35,187 nt of DNA from Verrucomicrobiaceae bacterium (GCA_004211885.1 SHBV01000029.1:1-35187); one strand, 5' to 3'; numbered from the stretch's first letter, positions 26,596 through 35,187 are shown. The notes: generated by a model from the sequence alone, not told the origin. Numbers and translations: made by a program.

Positions 26596-27048
26596 TTATG
26601 AAAGTCGCTGCATGACTCCGGAAGAAAGAGTCTTATTGTCCACACGCCCTTCAGTTTTTTGTTGTAATATTTTCATCACCTGCCCCATTTCCTTTCTCGA
26701 ATTTGCTCCGGTCTCATTGATGGCTTCGTCTATGAGTTGATTAATTTCCTCTTCAGTCAGGGCTGCAGGAAGGTACTCTTCGAGTATGGCAGCTTCTTTC
26801 TTTTCATTTTCTGCTAAATCATTTCTTCCGGCCTCTTCAAATTTTTCAATGGAATCATGTCTCTGTTTGATGGCTGTGCGCACAACTCCAATTTCAGTGC
26901 CAGCATCTAATTGTCCTTCGGCTCCACACTTTTCAATCGTTGTATTAGTGATGGCTGTTTTTAATGAACGTAATACGGCAAGCCTGAGGCTGTCCTTTGC
27001 GCGCATTGCGTCTTTGAGATCAGAGGTAATTGTTTCGGAGAGTGACAT
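26596..27048 (-). CDS. GatB/YqeY domain protein
   Basis: A 150-residue helical protein of the YqeY family, which resembles the tRNA-binding tail of the GatB amidotransferase subunit. Characteristic blocks are DLKDAMRAKDSLRLAVLRSLKTAI at the N-terminus, RHDSIEKFEEAGRNDLAENEKKE (about 78-100) and EYLPAALTEEEI, then KEMGQVMK near residue 119. The cellular role is not established. It precedes ispD with only 12 bp between its stop and the outermost ispD start candidate, and is in the same frame, so the two are almost certainly cotranscribed. The 125-bp upstream gap separates it from a divergent DUF3592 gene. Confidence 0.92.
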   Translation of the reverse strand: MSLSETITSDLKDAMRAKDSLRLAVLRSLKTAITNTTIEKCGAEGQLDAGTEIGVVRTAIKQRHDSIEKFEEAGRNDLAENEKKEAAILEEYLPAALTEEEINQLIDEAINETGANSRKEMGQVMKILQQKTEGRVDNKTLSSGVMQRLS

Positions 27049-27173
27049 GGATTAACTTTCCTTCCTTATTTCAAGAATGTCTAACAAGTAATATCTCTCA
27101 GATATTATTGTTGTTTCTTAATAATTTTTCAGAAGACATATGCGGTTAAAAGGATTAATTGGGAATTAGGTAA

Positions 27174-27677
27174 ATGAGCGATAAAAAAACGAACAGCCCT
27201 TTCTCTGTATTTGGAAGCATTTTTTTTGGGAGTTTAGTTGCCTTTATCGGTTCAATTTTTGTTTATGGTCTGTTAATGGCATATGGGAAAGCCAAAGAAA
27301 CTCGTTCATGGCAGGTGACTCCTTGCCTTATTGTGAAATCAGAGGTTCAAGAATCAAAACCAACTCCTAATAGCCCATTATATTATGTTTCATTGGTTGA
27401 ATATGTTTATAATTATAAAGGAACGGAACGCATAGGAAAATCTATTAAGCGTGTCGATGGTCCCAGCTCTGACCGCAAAAAAGCTGAAAAAAAGATTCTG
27501 CCATTTCCTAAAGGAAAGCGCACTCAGTGCTGGGTAAATCCAAAAGATCCCGATAGAGTGATCCTTAAACAAAGCACCTTGGCTCCTTTGTATACGATCT
27601 GGTTTCCGGGTCTATTTGTGGTTGCGGGTATAGGAATTGCACTTAATGCAATTAGACGCGCAACTAAGAATGAGTAG
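27174..27677 (+). CDS. DUF3592-family membrane protein
   Basis: A 167-residue protein with membrane helices at about 17-36 and 138-158 and an extracytoplasmic beta-rich domain between them. The core has the DUF3592 pattern: SWQVTPCLIVKSEV after the first helix, a YYVSLVEYVYNYKGTER stretch, and CWVNPKDPDRVILK before the second helix. No enzymatic role is known for the family. It stands alone on the plus strand, 63 bp before the large CRTAC1-like gene. The sequence gives no hint of regulation. Confidence 0.85.
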   Translation: MSDKKTNSPFSVFGSIFFGSLVAFIGSIFVYGLLMAYGKAKETRSWQVTPCLIVKSEVQESKPTPNSPLYYVSLVEYVYNYKGTERIGKSIKRVDGPSSDRKKAEKKILPFPKGKRTQCWVNPKDPDRVILKQSTLAPLYTIWFPGLFVVAGIGIALNAIRRATKNE

Positions 27678-27740
27678 AATTACTTTCGAGTCATTTGGAT
27701 TGATGTTTTCTCGGACTTAGTTGTATTTTTTGTTTTAATC

Positions 27741-30700
27741 ATGCAAGGTTTTAAGATGGACCCTAAGTCTCAAAATTTTGTGGGTATTGTGGTGCAGATG
27801 ACCATGTTTTCTGTGCTCTTATTCGTGCAGAGTTGCTCTAAAGAAAAGTCTTCAGATTCAGAAAGAGGAGCGGAACAGGTTGATCTTTTAGAGGACTTTC
27901 AAACGCCCACGTTTAGGGAAATGATTGTGGCTCCCGGATTACAGAACAAGAAAGTAATTAAGCCACTCGAAGATGCTTGGAGAAGAATTGACCCTAAGAA
28001 GGATGGTTGGGACTCTGAGGTGTTGAGCGAATCAGCGACTAAGAAGCTTAAAGACATGGCAATTATTCTTCGATCACCAAAGAAATTTAAGAATTCAAAT
28101 ATTAACCAATTTGCAGATAGTGAATATAAAGGAACTTCTTTGCGTCCTGAAGTTTTGGAGCAATATTTTAATAATAAAAAATTTGCCGTTTTTAGGGGGA
28201 CTCCAAATATCGGCGAGGTTCCTTTAAATGCCGCTTTGGATGGACTGGTTTCGATCTTTGATGACTCTGCTGAAATTGAAGTGGAGCTTAAGCTTTATCG
28301 GATCAATTTATTGAAGGACCGTTTCAGTGCTCAGGTCCTTGTGCATATTTCGGGGACGGTCAAGGAGCAGCAAATTCAAATCAATTCTGAGTGGAATACT
28401 TTTTGGACTTTGTCTGAGGAGGACCCCAAATTGCTTGGCATTGAAGCCCTTTCTTTTGAGGAAGTTCGTAGATTGGGTAAGATTAGTGAAAAACTTTTTG
28501 CTGATGTGACGGGTTCTGTGTTTGGCGATGAGAGTGCTTATCGCGATCAGTTCTTGAGGTCTACAGATCATTGGAGGTCCCGGCTAGCCCGTGATTTTGG
28601 ACTGGATGTTGTAGCTAATCATGGCATGGCTCTTGGCGATGTGAATGGAGATGGCCTGGATGATTTATATATTTGTCAGCAAGGAGGTCTTCCTAATCGA
28701 CTGTTTATTAGAAGCCCTGACGGTAGCCTTAAAGATATTACTGCTGAGAGTAATACTGGATGGATCGATTATTGTGCGAGTGCCTTGATTCTTGATTTCG
28801 ACAATGATGGTGACCGTGATTTGGTCATATCACAGGACTTTAAAATTCTTTTCATGGATAATCTTGGTGACGCCAAATTTGAACTGGCCCTTGGCCTTGG
28901 AACACATGCTCAGACCTTTTCAATAACGGCATCAGATTATGATAATGATGGTGACTTGGATCTGTTCCTTTGTGGTTATAATCCGCCCGCGGGTTATGAG
29001 GGGGAGAGCGGCGTGATGGGTGAACCCATGCCCTATCATGATGCAAGGAATGGCGGAAAAAATAAACTTCTTCGAAATGACGGGAATTGGAATTTTACGG
29101 AAGTGACTGAAGAGGTTGGGCTTAATCAAAATAACGATAGGTTCAGCTTTGCTGCGAGTTGGGAAGATTACGACAGGGACGGTGATACTGACCTCTATGT
29201 GGCTAACGATTATGGTCGCAATAATCTCTATCAAAACAATGCGGGGAAGTTCATTGATGTTTCGCAGAAACTTGGGGTTCAGGATATGTCGGCCGGGATG
29301 TCTGTGAGCTGGGGAGATTATAATAGAGACGGTCTTTTCGATTTATACGTTAGTAATATGTTTTCGTCCGCCGGCAATAGGATCACTTATCAACGCCAAT
29401 TCAAGTCTGATGCAGAGTCAGTCCAGGTCGAGGGTTTCCGCCGACACGCACGAGGCAATTCACTCTTTGAGGGTGTCTCTGGTAACCCGTTTAAAGACGT
29501 TAGTGAAACAACAAATGTAACTATGGGCCGTTGGGCTTGGGGTTCACGTTTTGCAGATATAGATAATGATGGTTGGCTTGATCTGTTGGTTGCCAATGGA
29601 TTCATTACTTCGCCTGACCCTGGAGACTTGTGAAGCGTTTATTGGCGGCAGGTCGTGTCGCAGTCTCCTCTAACTGCCAATGAGGGAGAAGATAAGAGTC
29701 TTCTTTATAAGCAGGGATGGAGGGCTCTAAATAGATTGCTGCATCAGGACCGATCCTTCAGCGGCAGAGAGAAGAATTGCGCATTTATTAACTGTAAAGG
29801 TAAAGGATTTGCTGATAATTCAGCAGTTACTGGATTTAATTTTGCTGATGATGCGCGGGCCCTAGTTGCAAATGATTGGGATTTTGATGGTGATTTAGAT
29901 GTTTGGCTCACATGCCGAAATGCTCCGAGGGTCAGACTCCTGGAGAATCGCTCAGAAAAAAATGCAGAATGGTTGGGTATTAAGCTGAAGGGTGACGGTG
30001 TCAAAGTTAACCGAGACGCAGTGGGGTCAACTGTGGAGGTTTGGATTGAAGGGGCAAGTTCTCCGCTCCTTAGAACAGTTCATGGTGGAGACGCATTCTT
30101 GTCGCAGGCAGGTTCTTTTCTGCATTTTGGGCTCGGAGAATCTAAAAATATAAAGAAAGTCATAGTCAATTGGGGAGGGAATTTTTCAACTGAGATTCTA
30201 GGAATTGAATCATCTAATTTTTATATTATTAGCTCTGAATCGCAAGAGCCGGTTCATTGGGTCCCACCAGTACTAAAACCTTTAGTCGCTTCTGTGCAGA
30301 ATGTTTTACCAGATGAAGACGAGGCCCGCATTGTGTTACCTGCTAGGCTTCCTTTTCCAAAGATTGATGGTTTTCCAGAATACAGTGGGCCAGTCCTTAT
30401 TAATCTTTGGTCTGCTATTTGTCAGCCATGCATTGAAGAGTTAAAAGAATGGTCTGAAGGTGAAAAAAGACTGAAGGAATCAGGACTAAGAGTCCATTTA
30501 TTGAATGTAGATGAAAACCTAGAAACACCCCCCGCTCTGCCCTTTAAGAATACTTCTGTTTCGATGGAAGATATAAGGATCCTTGATCTTTTCCAAAAAG
30601 CTGTTCTTGATCGGTGGGTAGATTTGCCAGTTCCAAGTAGTTTTCTAGTCGATGAGGACAATAATGTGGCTGTAATTTATAAGGGAAGAGTATCTTTAGA

Positions 30701-31352
30701 GCAGATCCTGAATGATTCACGAATTCTTAGCGCTTCAAAAGATTCTTGGAGAGTTTCTGCGGTCCCGTTCCCTGGTCGCTTCATTAGTCAGTTACCTGAA
30801 CCGGATCCTACCCGAGTCAGTTCGCAGTTATTAGATGCTAATGAGCCAAGGTACGCGTTGAGTTATCTAGATCAATTCAACCAAAAGTATCCAAATTCTC
30901 CGGACGTTATAAGGATGATGAAAATACTTAGAGAAGGACTAGGTATAAAAAAAGATGAAGGCATGCAATTACTAGAAATGGCTAATTCTTTGCGTGATTC
31001 TGGTGATAATCGTTCTGCGATTGAAAAGTATAAGGAAACGCTGCGCCGCTTTCCCAAACTCATTGAGGCAGCAGAAAATTTGGCCTGGATTTTGGCAGCC
31101 GATAAGGACCCATCGATTCGTAAACCCAAAGAAGCGAAGGCCCTTGCTGGACGCCTTTGTAAGATCACTAATAATAAGAATCCCGTCTATTTAGATCTTT
31201 TCTCCATTGCTCAGGCAGCAGATGGAGATTTCGATGGGGCAATAAAAACAATAATTAGAGCTATCGAAGTTTATGGAAATGATCCTGAAGCGTTGTCTGC
31301 TCAAGGTAGGCTTGAGCTTTATCGTCAGAGCAGGCCCTACATTAAATTATAA
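27741..31352 (+). CDS. Candidate selenoprotein: CRTAC1-like FG-GAP / ASPIC-UnbV / thioredoxin / TPR lipoprotein
   Basis: One frame of 1204 codons interrupted only by TGA at 29631-29633 (residue 631). It starts with a lipoprotein-type signal (hydrophobic 13-31, Cys32 in FVQSC). Residues 290-620 hold six FG-GAP/VCBS calcium-loop repeats: DVNGDGLDD, DFDNDGDRD, DYDNDGDLD, DYDRDGDTD, DYNRDGLFD and DIDNDGWLD, a beta-propeller. After the TGA the same family continues (SVYWRQVVSQSP, a seventh repeat DWDFDGDLD, ASPIC/UnbV, a CQPC thioredoxin-like domain, TPRs). Conventional callers would report two genes, 27741-29633 and a GTG-started 29655-31352. Sec insertion is inferred from frame continuity and a SECIS-like hairpin; a nonsense mutation, readthrough or a sequencing error are alternatives. 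Likely an exported envelope protein of unknown ligand. Confidence 0.7.
29631..29661 (+). promoter_or_regulatory. In-frame TGA with SECIS-like hairpin
   Basis: After the TGA come 17 bases, then GGT (29651-29653) in a 7-base loop (29650-29656). The loop is closed by GCGGC (29645-29649) pairing with GTCGC (29657-29661): five pairs, one of them G-U. Bacterial SECIS elements are small hairpins directly 3' of UGA with GGU or G-U in the apical loop, at about this distance, as in E. coli fdhF. A competing pairing of ATTGGC (29641-29646) with GCCAAT (29676-29681) also exists. The assignment is by eye, without energy calculation. Confidence 0.55.
29634..31352 (+). other. C-terminal half of the CRTAC1-like protein after the TGA
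   Basis: This part, likely to be annotated as a separate 565-residue gene from GTG 29655, lacks any signal peptide and starts inside a conserved segment. Using fused numbering, it contains a FG-GAP loop near 713-721 and an ASPIC/UnbV domain at about 743-830 (NRDAVGSTVEVW, GGDAFLSQAGSFLHFGLG). A thioredoxin/TlpA-like domain follows at about 860-990 (VLINLWSAICQPCIEEL, CxxC at 894-897, PVPSSFLVDEDN). TPR-type helices run from about 1075 to 1190 (AIEKYKETLRRFPKL, AAENLAWILA). Without the first half it would have no export signal, although ASPIC and TlpA-like domains normally work outside the cytoplasm. That supports one joined product. Confidence 0.6.
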
Positions 31353-31400
31353 TGTTATAAGATATTGCGTGTGGTATTGAAGCAATCTAGTGTCTGAGGG

Positions 31401-33182
31401 ATGCGATTAATTGTTTTGCTATCGTTCCTCGTTTCTTTTAGTGGGACATTGGAAACCAATGCAAATGAGGATGATATAAATTGGCAGGAAGCCAAGCAAT
31501 TCTGGGCTTTTGTAAGCCCTTCCAAAGTCGACCCGTCAAGAGTTGATGATAGGGGATGGTCTCGGGGGGACATTGATCTTTTTGTTCTTTCTGAAATGAA
31601 AAAAAATGGATTGGAGCCTGAGGACGATGCCAGTTCAGAAGTTTTGATTAGAAGAATTTTTTATGACCTCATTGGTCTTCCTCCGTCATCGGATGAAGTG
31701 AAGAGATTCAAAGAGGATGCTGATGAAAAGAAATATGAAAGATTAATTGATAGTCTCTTGGAGCGTCCAGAGTACGGTGAAAAAATGGCGAGTACTTGGT
31801 TGAATATTGCTCGTTATGCTGAGGATCAGGCTCATCAAGTTGGTAATAATGTAAAATTCTTTTATCCGCACGCTCACCGATACAGAGAATGGGTGATTAA
31901 ATCATATAATAGTGATTTACCATACGATCAGTTCATTCGGTTACAGTTAGCTGCGGATAAGATTGAGGGGACTGTTAATGAGGATCTCGTTGCCCTTGGT
32001 TTTTTGGGTTTGGGGCCTCAATACTATGATCGGGGCCGGCTCGAAGTTAAGGCCGAAGAGTGGGAGGATAGTGTGGATGTCGTTAGTCGGGGATTCCTTG
32101 CCCTTACCGTTGCATGTGCAAGGTGCCATGATCACAAATATGATCCGATAAGTGCCGCTGACTATCATGCATTGGCGGGCGTATTTGCGAGTACTCAGAT
32201 TCACAAACGTGAATTGGATAATGAGGATGGAGCTAAGACTGTGATTCATGTGGTAAAAGATGGGAAAGCACAAGATTTGCCGATATATAATAGGGGCGAT
32301 GTTCAAGACAAGGGAGAGGTTGTTCCTAGAGCATTTTTGAAAATTCTATCAGGAGAAGATCCAAAAAAGTTTACGAAAGGCAGCGGTAGGCTTGAGCTTG
32401 CTGAGGCAATTTCCGATCCGCAGAACCCGTTGACGGCTAGGGTCGCAGTCAACAGAATTTGGCAAATGTTATTTGGCCGTGGATTGGTTTATACTACAAG
32501 CAACTTTGGCCATCTAGGCACTCGTCCGACTCACCCTGAATTGTTGGATCATCTTGCCATTTCATTCATTGACGAGGGATGGTCGGTGAAGAGTTTGATA
32601 AAGAAGATTCTTTTGTCCTCTACTTATAGACAGAGCTCTCTCGTCTCTTCTGATAAACGGATAAAAGATGAGGAGAACAAGTTCTATTCGTATTTTAAAA
32701 GGAGACGACTTTCAGCAGAAATGATTAGAGATTCAATGTTAGCTGTTTCAGGACAACTTGAACGTGGTGACAGTGGAAAGGAATCAGATCTAATTTCGAA
32801 TCAAAAGAATTTGAGACGGACTGTGTATGGCAGAATTAGCAGGAAGGAGCTCGATCATTATTTGGCCCTCTTTGATTATCCTGATGCTAATATTCACAGT
32901 TCGAGTCGCGATGAAACGGTCACTCCATCCCAGAAGCTTTATTTTCTAAATAGTTCATTTGTGTTAGCCCGATCTAGTGCAGTAGCATTGGATTCAGTTA
33001 CTGAGGACAGAGCCAGTTCCGTAGAAAAAATTTACCGAAGAATTTTATCTAGACCCCCATCAATGGAAGAATTATCAAATGCAATAAAATTTATAGAAAG
33101 TGGGAAAGAAAAAGAAAAAGAACGTTGGGCGGGACTTGCTCAGAACTTACTAATTTCAAACGAGTTTATATTTCGTGATTAA
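31401..33182 (+). CDS. DUF1549/DUF1553 planctomycete-type cytochrome-like protein
   Basis: A 593-residue exported protein with signal peptide (MRLIVLLSFLVSF). DUF1549 covers about 55-260: FVLSEMKKNGLEPEDDAS, then RRIFYDLIGLPPS, and ACARCHDHKYDPI near 238-250, whose CxxCH (239-243) could bind haem. DUF1553 covers about 340-580 (NPLTARVAVNRIWQMLFGRGLV, RRLSAEMIRDSMLAVSG, FLNSSFVLARS). It lacks the separate N-terminal PSCyt1 module and the usual large insert, so it is a compact version. Such genes nearly always precede a DUF1501 gene, as here (19 bp). The reaction is unknown; redox work on sugars has been suggested. It starts 48 bp after the CRTAC1-like gene, so all three may be cotranscribed. 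Confidence 0.92.
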   Translation: MRLIVLLSFLVSFSGTLETNANEDDINWQEAKQFWAFVSPSKVDPSRVDDRGWSRGDIDLFVLSEMKKNGLEPEDDASSEVLIRRIFYDLIGLPPSSDEVKRFKEDADEKKYERLIDSLLERPEYGEKMASTWLNIARYAEDQAHQVGNNVKFFYPHAHRYREWVIKSYNSDLPYDQFIRLQLAADKIEGTVNEDLVALGFLGLGPQYYDRGRLEVKAEEWEDSVDVVSRGFLALTVACARCHDHKYDPISAADYHALAGVFASTQIHKRELDNEDGAKTVIHVVKDGKAQDLPIYNRGDVQDKGEVVPRAFLKILSGEDPKKFTKGSGRLELAEAISDPQNPLTARVAVNRIWQMLFGRGLVYTTSNFGHLGTRPTHPELLDHLAISFIDEGWSVKSLIKKILLSSTYRQSSLVSSDKRIKDEENKFYSYFKRRRLSAEMIRDSMLAVSGQLERGDSGKESDLISNQKNLRRTVYGRISRKELDHYLALFDYPDANIHSSSRDETVTPSQKLYFLNSSFVLARSSAVALDSVTEDRASSVEKIYRRILSRPPSMEELSNAIKFIESGKEKEKERWAGLAQNLLISNEFIFRD

Positions 33183-33201
33183 TTACCAGAATCGAAATCA
33201 T

Positions 33202-34584
33202 ATGAATCGTCGCGAAATGCTCAATCGTACTGCGATGGGATTTGGTGCTCTTGGGATGGCGAATATTTTTGGCTCCGGTGATGTTGCTGCCGCAAATTCT
33301 CTGGCCGGACCAAAGAGGAATTTTTTCCCTCGTGCTAAGCGAGTCATTTTTTTGTTTCTTAATGGTGCCCCTTCTCACGTTGATACTTTTGATCCGAAAC
33401 CGGATTTAGTGAAGTACGAAGGAGTGAAGCCTGAGGGTAAGTTATTTAAGTCAACTAAGGCCGGTTTCTTGCCTTCACCATTGAGATTTGATCATTGTGG
33501 TAAATCTGGCCTACAAATCAGTGAATCTTTACCTTCTTTGGGTAAGATTGCAGATGATCTTTGCGTGATCAGATCAATGCATTGTGATGTTCCTAATCAC
33601 GAGCCGGCTTTATTGCAAATGCACACTGGAGTTCTTCAACCGACGAGACCTTCGATTGGGTCATGGGCACTTTATGGGCTTGGGTCAGAGAACGAAAATC
33701 TTCCTGGCTACGTTGTACTTAGGCCAAGCCCAAAAATTGTTGTTGGCCCAGCACTTTGGAGTGCAGGTTTTTTGCCCGCTAAATTTCAGGCATCAAGCGT
33801 GATCACTCGTGACATGTCTTTAGATAAGCTCCTAGCAAATATTAAAAGTCCTGGTTCTGCTAAGAGTGAACAGAGGAAGCAGCTTGATCTTCTTGCAAAA
33901 ATGAACGATGCGCACAAAAAGAGAAGAGGAGAAGATACTTTGCTTGAATCCCATATATCCACAATGGAAACGGCTTACAGGATGCAGATAGAGGCAACTG
34001 ATGCTTTTGACATATCCAAAGAATCTTCCAAGACAAGAGAGACTTATGGTACTACAGAATTCGCCAACTCTTGTTTGCTTGCCCGCAGATTGGCTGAAAG
34101 AGGAGTAAGATTTACAACGGTATATTACACCAAGGGATCTAGTAATCAGCCATGGGATACGCATGAGAATCATTATGCATCTCACGCAAAGCTTTGTGCA
34201 GAAGCAGATAAAGCTGCCGCTGCCTTAATTAATGATTTAAAATCTCGTGGCCTTCTCGAAGATACGCTAGTCGTATTTGGAGGAGAATTTGGCAGGACAC
34301 CATACGCGCAAAAGCATGATAAAAAGAAGCCGGGTCGTGACCACCATCATACAGCATTCTCTATGATGCTTGCTGGTGCCGGTTTGAAAGGAGGTTTTGC
34401 CTATGGAGAATCTGATGAGTTTGGAATGAATGCCATTGTTGACCCTGTCCATGTGCATGATTTACATGCTACAATTCTTTATCTCCTTGGCATGGACCAT
34501 GAAAAACTTACTTATCGCTATGGTGGGCGTGATTTTCGTCTGACTGATGTTTCGGGTAGGGTCATTCATGAGTTAATGGCCTAG
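33202..34584 (+). CDS. DUF1501 family protein, Tat-exported
   Basis: About 460 residues from the ATG at 33202. The MNRREMLNRTAMGFGALGMANIF start is the standard twin-arginine leader of this family, so I prefer it to the GTG at 33175, which overlaps the previous stop. The fold belongs to the alkaline-phosphatase/sulfatase-like superfamily: FLNGAPSHVDTFDPKP near residue 50, WDTHENHYASH, VVFGGEFGRTPYAQ and GRDHHHTAFSMMLAGAGLKGG are the conserved metal-site blocks. DUF1501 proteins are paired with DUF1549/DUF1553 proteins across Planctomycetes and Verrucomicrobia; the function is not established. The following lysS gene begins 45 bp later and is probably independent. Confidence 0.94.
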   Translation: MNRREMLNRTAMGFGALGMANIFGSGDVAAANSLAGPKRNFFPRAKRVIFLFLNGAPSHVDTFDPKPDLVKYEGVKPEGKLFKSTKAGFLPSPLRFDHCGKSGLQISESLPSLGKIADDLCVIRSMHCDVPNHEPALLQMHTGVLQPTRPSIGSWALYGLGSENENLPGYVVLRPSPKIVVGPALWSAGFLPAKFQASSVITRDMSLDKLLANIKSPGSAKSEQRKQLDLLAKMNDAHKKRRGEDTLLESHISTMETAYRMQIEATDAFDISKESSKTRETYGTTEFANSCLLARRLAERGVRFTTVYYTKGSSNQPWDTHENHYASHAKLCAEADKAAAALINDLKSRGLLEDTLVVFGGEFGRTPYAQKHDKKKPGRDHHHTAFSMMLAGAGLKGGFAYGESDEFGMNAIVDPVHVHDLHATILYLLGMDHEKLTYRYGGRDFRLTDVSGRVIHELMA

Positions 34585-34629
34585 ATTTAATCCTTGTTCC
34601 TCTGTCCAAGAGGTGTTTGTTTCTCTCCG

Positions 34630-35187
34630 ATGTCTGAAGAGGAAAATAAGACTACAGAAGAAGAACTAATTGCAGTGCGACGTGAAAAGCTTTCTAGGTT
34701 GCGTGAATTGGGAGTGAATCCTTTTGGAGGAAAGTATGATATTGAATCTGATATCTATGAATTGAGGGATTCTTTTAAGGAAGGAGAGAGTGCAAGGATT
34801 GCCGGGCGAATCACTGCTCACAGAGACATGGGCAAGAGTCACTTCTTTGATGTTTCTGATTTTCGTGGTCGTATCCAATGCTATTTAAATGCTAAGGAAG
34901 TTGGCGAAGAGCAATTCGAAATTTTCAAGCAGTTGGACCTTGGTGATTGGATAGGGGTTGAAGGAGAAACATTTAACACTAAGGTCGGAGAGCCAACCGT
35001 TAAAGTGGAGTCCTTCACTGTCCTTTCAAAGTCTCTCAGACCTTTGCCTGATAAGTATCATGGGCTCACGGATAAGGAAACTCGGTACCGGCAAAGATAT
35101 TTAGATCTCATTTCTAATGAGCAGAGCCGTGATATTTTCCTTAAGCGTTCTTTAATGGTTCGTGAGATGAGAGAATTTCTTCAAGAT
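34630..35187 (+). CDS. lysS: Lysyl-tRNA synthetase class II, 5' part
   Basis: 186 codons open to the window end. The start MSEEENKTTEEELIAVRREKLSRL is followed by RELGVNPFG and an OB-fold anticodon-binding domain (about 55-135: RIAGRITAHRDMGKSHFFDVSD). Next come KSLRPLPDKYHGLTDKETRYRQRYLDLI (about 138-165) and REMREFLQ, the beginning of the class II catalytic core. All of these are typical of LysS. AAGAGGTG upstream (34608-34615) may serve as ribosome-binding site, though its spacing is long. The catalytic motifs 2 and 3 lie beyond the window. Confidence 0.96.
   Translation, partial: MSEEENKTTEEELIAVRREKLSRLRELGVNPFGGKYDIESDIYELRDSFKEGESARIAGRITAHRDMGKSHFFDVSDFRGRIQCYLNAKEVGEEQFEIFKQLDLGDWIGVEGETFNTKVGEPTVKVESFTVLSKSLRPLPDKYHGLTDKETRYRQRYLDLISNEQSRDIFLKRSLMVREMREFLQD

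Noticed and set aside
29655..31352. Independent gene starting at GTG 29655
   Set aside because: The conserved segment begins before the GTG, there is no export signal, and the frame is continuous with the upstream gene through one TGA.

Overview
The window looks like a chromosomal segment of a PVC-group bacterium, most likely a free-living (probably marine) member of the Verrucomicrobiota or a planctomycete-like relative. The basis is gene content: an SHD1-domain secreted protein, a formylglycine-type sulfatase, a PL10-like pectate lyase, a ThuA-like protein, a Tat-exported TIM-barrel protein, a CRTAC1/ASPIC-UnbV beta-propeller protein and a DUF1549/DUF1553 plus DUF1501 pair. Many genes lack a clear Shine-Dalgarno sequence. 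Taxonomy is inferred from family distribution only. Composition is moderate to low GC with GC-richer patches. I see no tRNA, rRNA, CRISPR array, insertion sequence or phage module.

Layout. 1-642: 5' part of a secreted SHD1 protein (minus). 657-2249: arsenic operon arsR-arsC-aqpS (minus), using an aquaglyceroporin rather than ArsB/Acr3 for export. 2361-5143: divergent polysaccharide genes, a pectate lyase and a sulfatase, followed by a small orphan gene. 5510-9897: a MetE-C-like enzyme, a sodium:solute symporter with a small membrane partner, and a divergent enolase-superfamily enzyme, probably one uptake/catabolism unit. 9992-12452: ThuA-like protein, then the sufS-sufU iron-sulfur pair (minus). 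12562-14078: DJ-1/PfpI protein and a Tat-type TIM-barrel protein. 14075-16241: metallophosphoesterase and an integral membrane protein (minus). 16296-19738: DCC thiol-disulfide protein, transglutaminase-like protein, CutC and an aldo/keto reductase. 19772-27048: a housekeeping minus-strand run read as yqeY, ispD, a VIT/vWA protein, tig, clpP, clpX. 27174-34584: a DUF3592 protein, a very large CRTAC1-like lipoprotein, DUF1549/DUF1553 and DUF1501 proteins. 34630 to the end: the 5' part of lysS.

The most interesting observation is at 29631-29633. The large CRTAC1-like gene is interrupted by a single in-frame TGA. Recognisable family sequence runs directly into and out of that codon in the same frame. 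Seventeen bases after it comes a short GC-rich hairpin with GGU in its apical loop, as in bacterial SECIS elements. I read the two halves as one roughly 1203-residue selenoprotein candidate: lipoprotein signal, FG-GAP propeller, Sec631, ASPIC/UnbV, thioredoxin-like CxxC domain, TPR. A second oddity is ispD, whose nucleotide-binding motif lies upstream of every ATG, GTG or TTG available after the previous in-frame stop. It therefore seems to start at a rare codon such as CTG.
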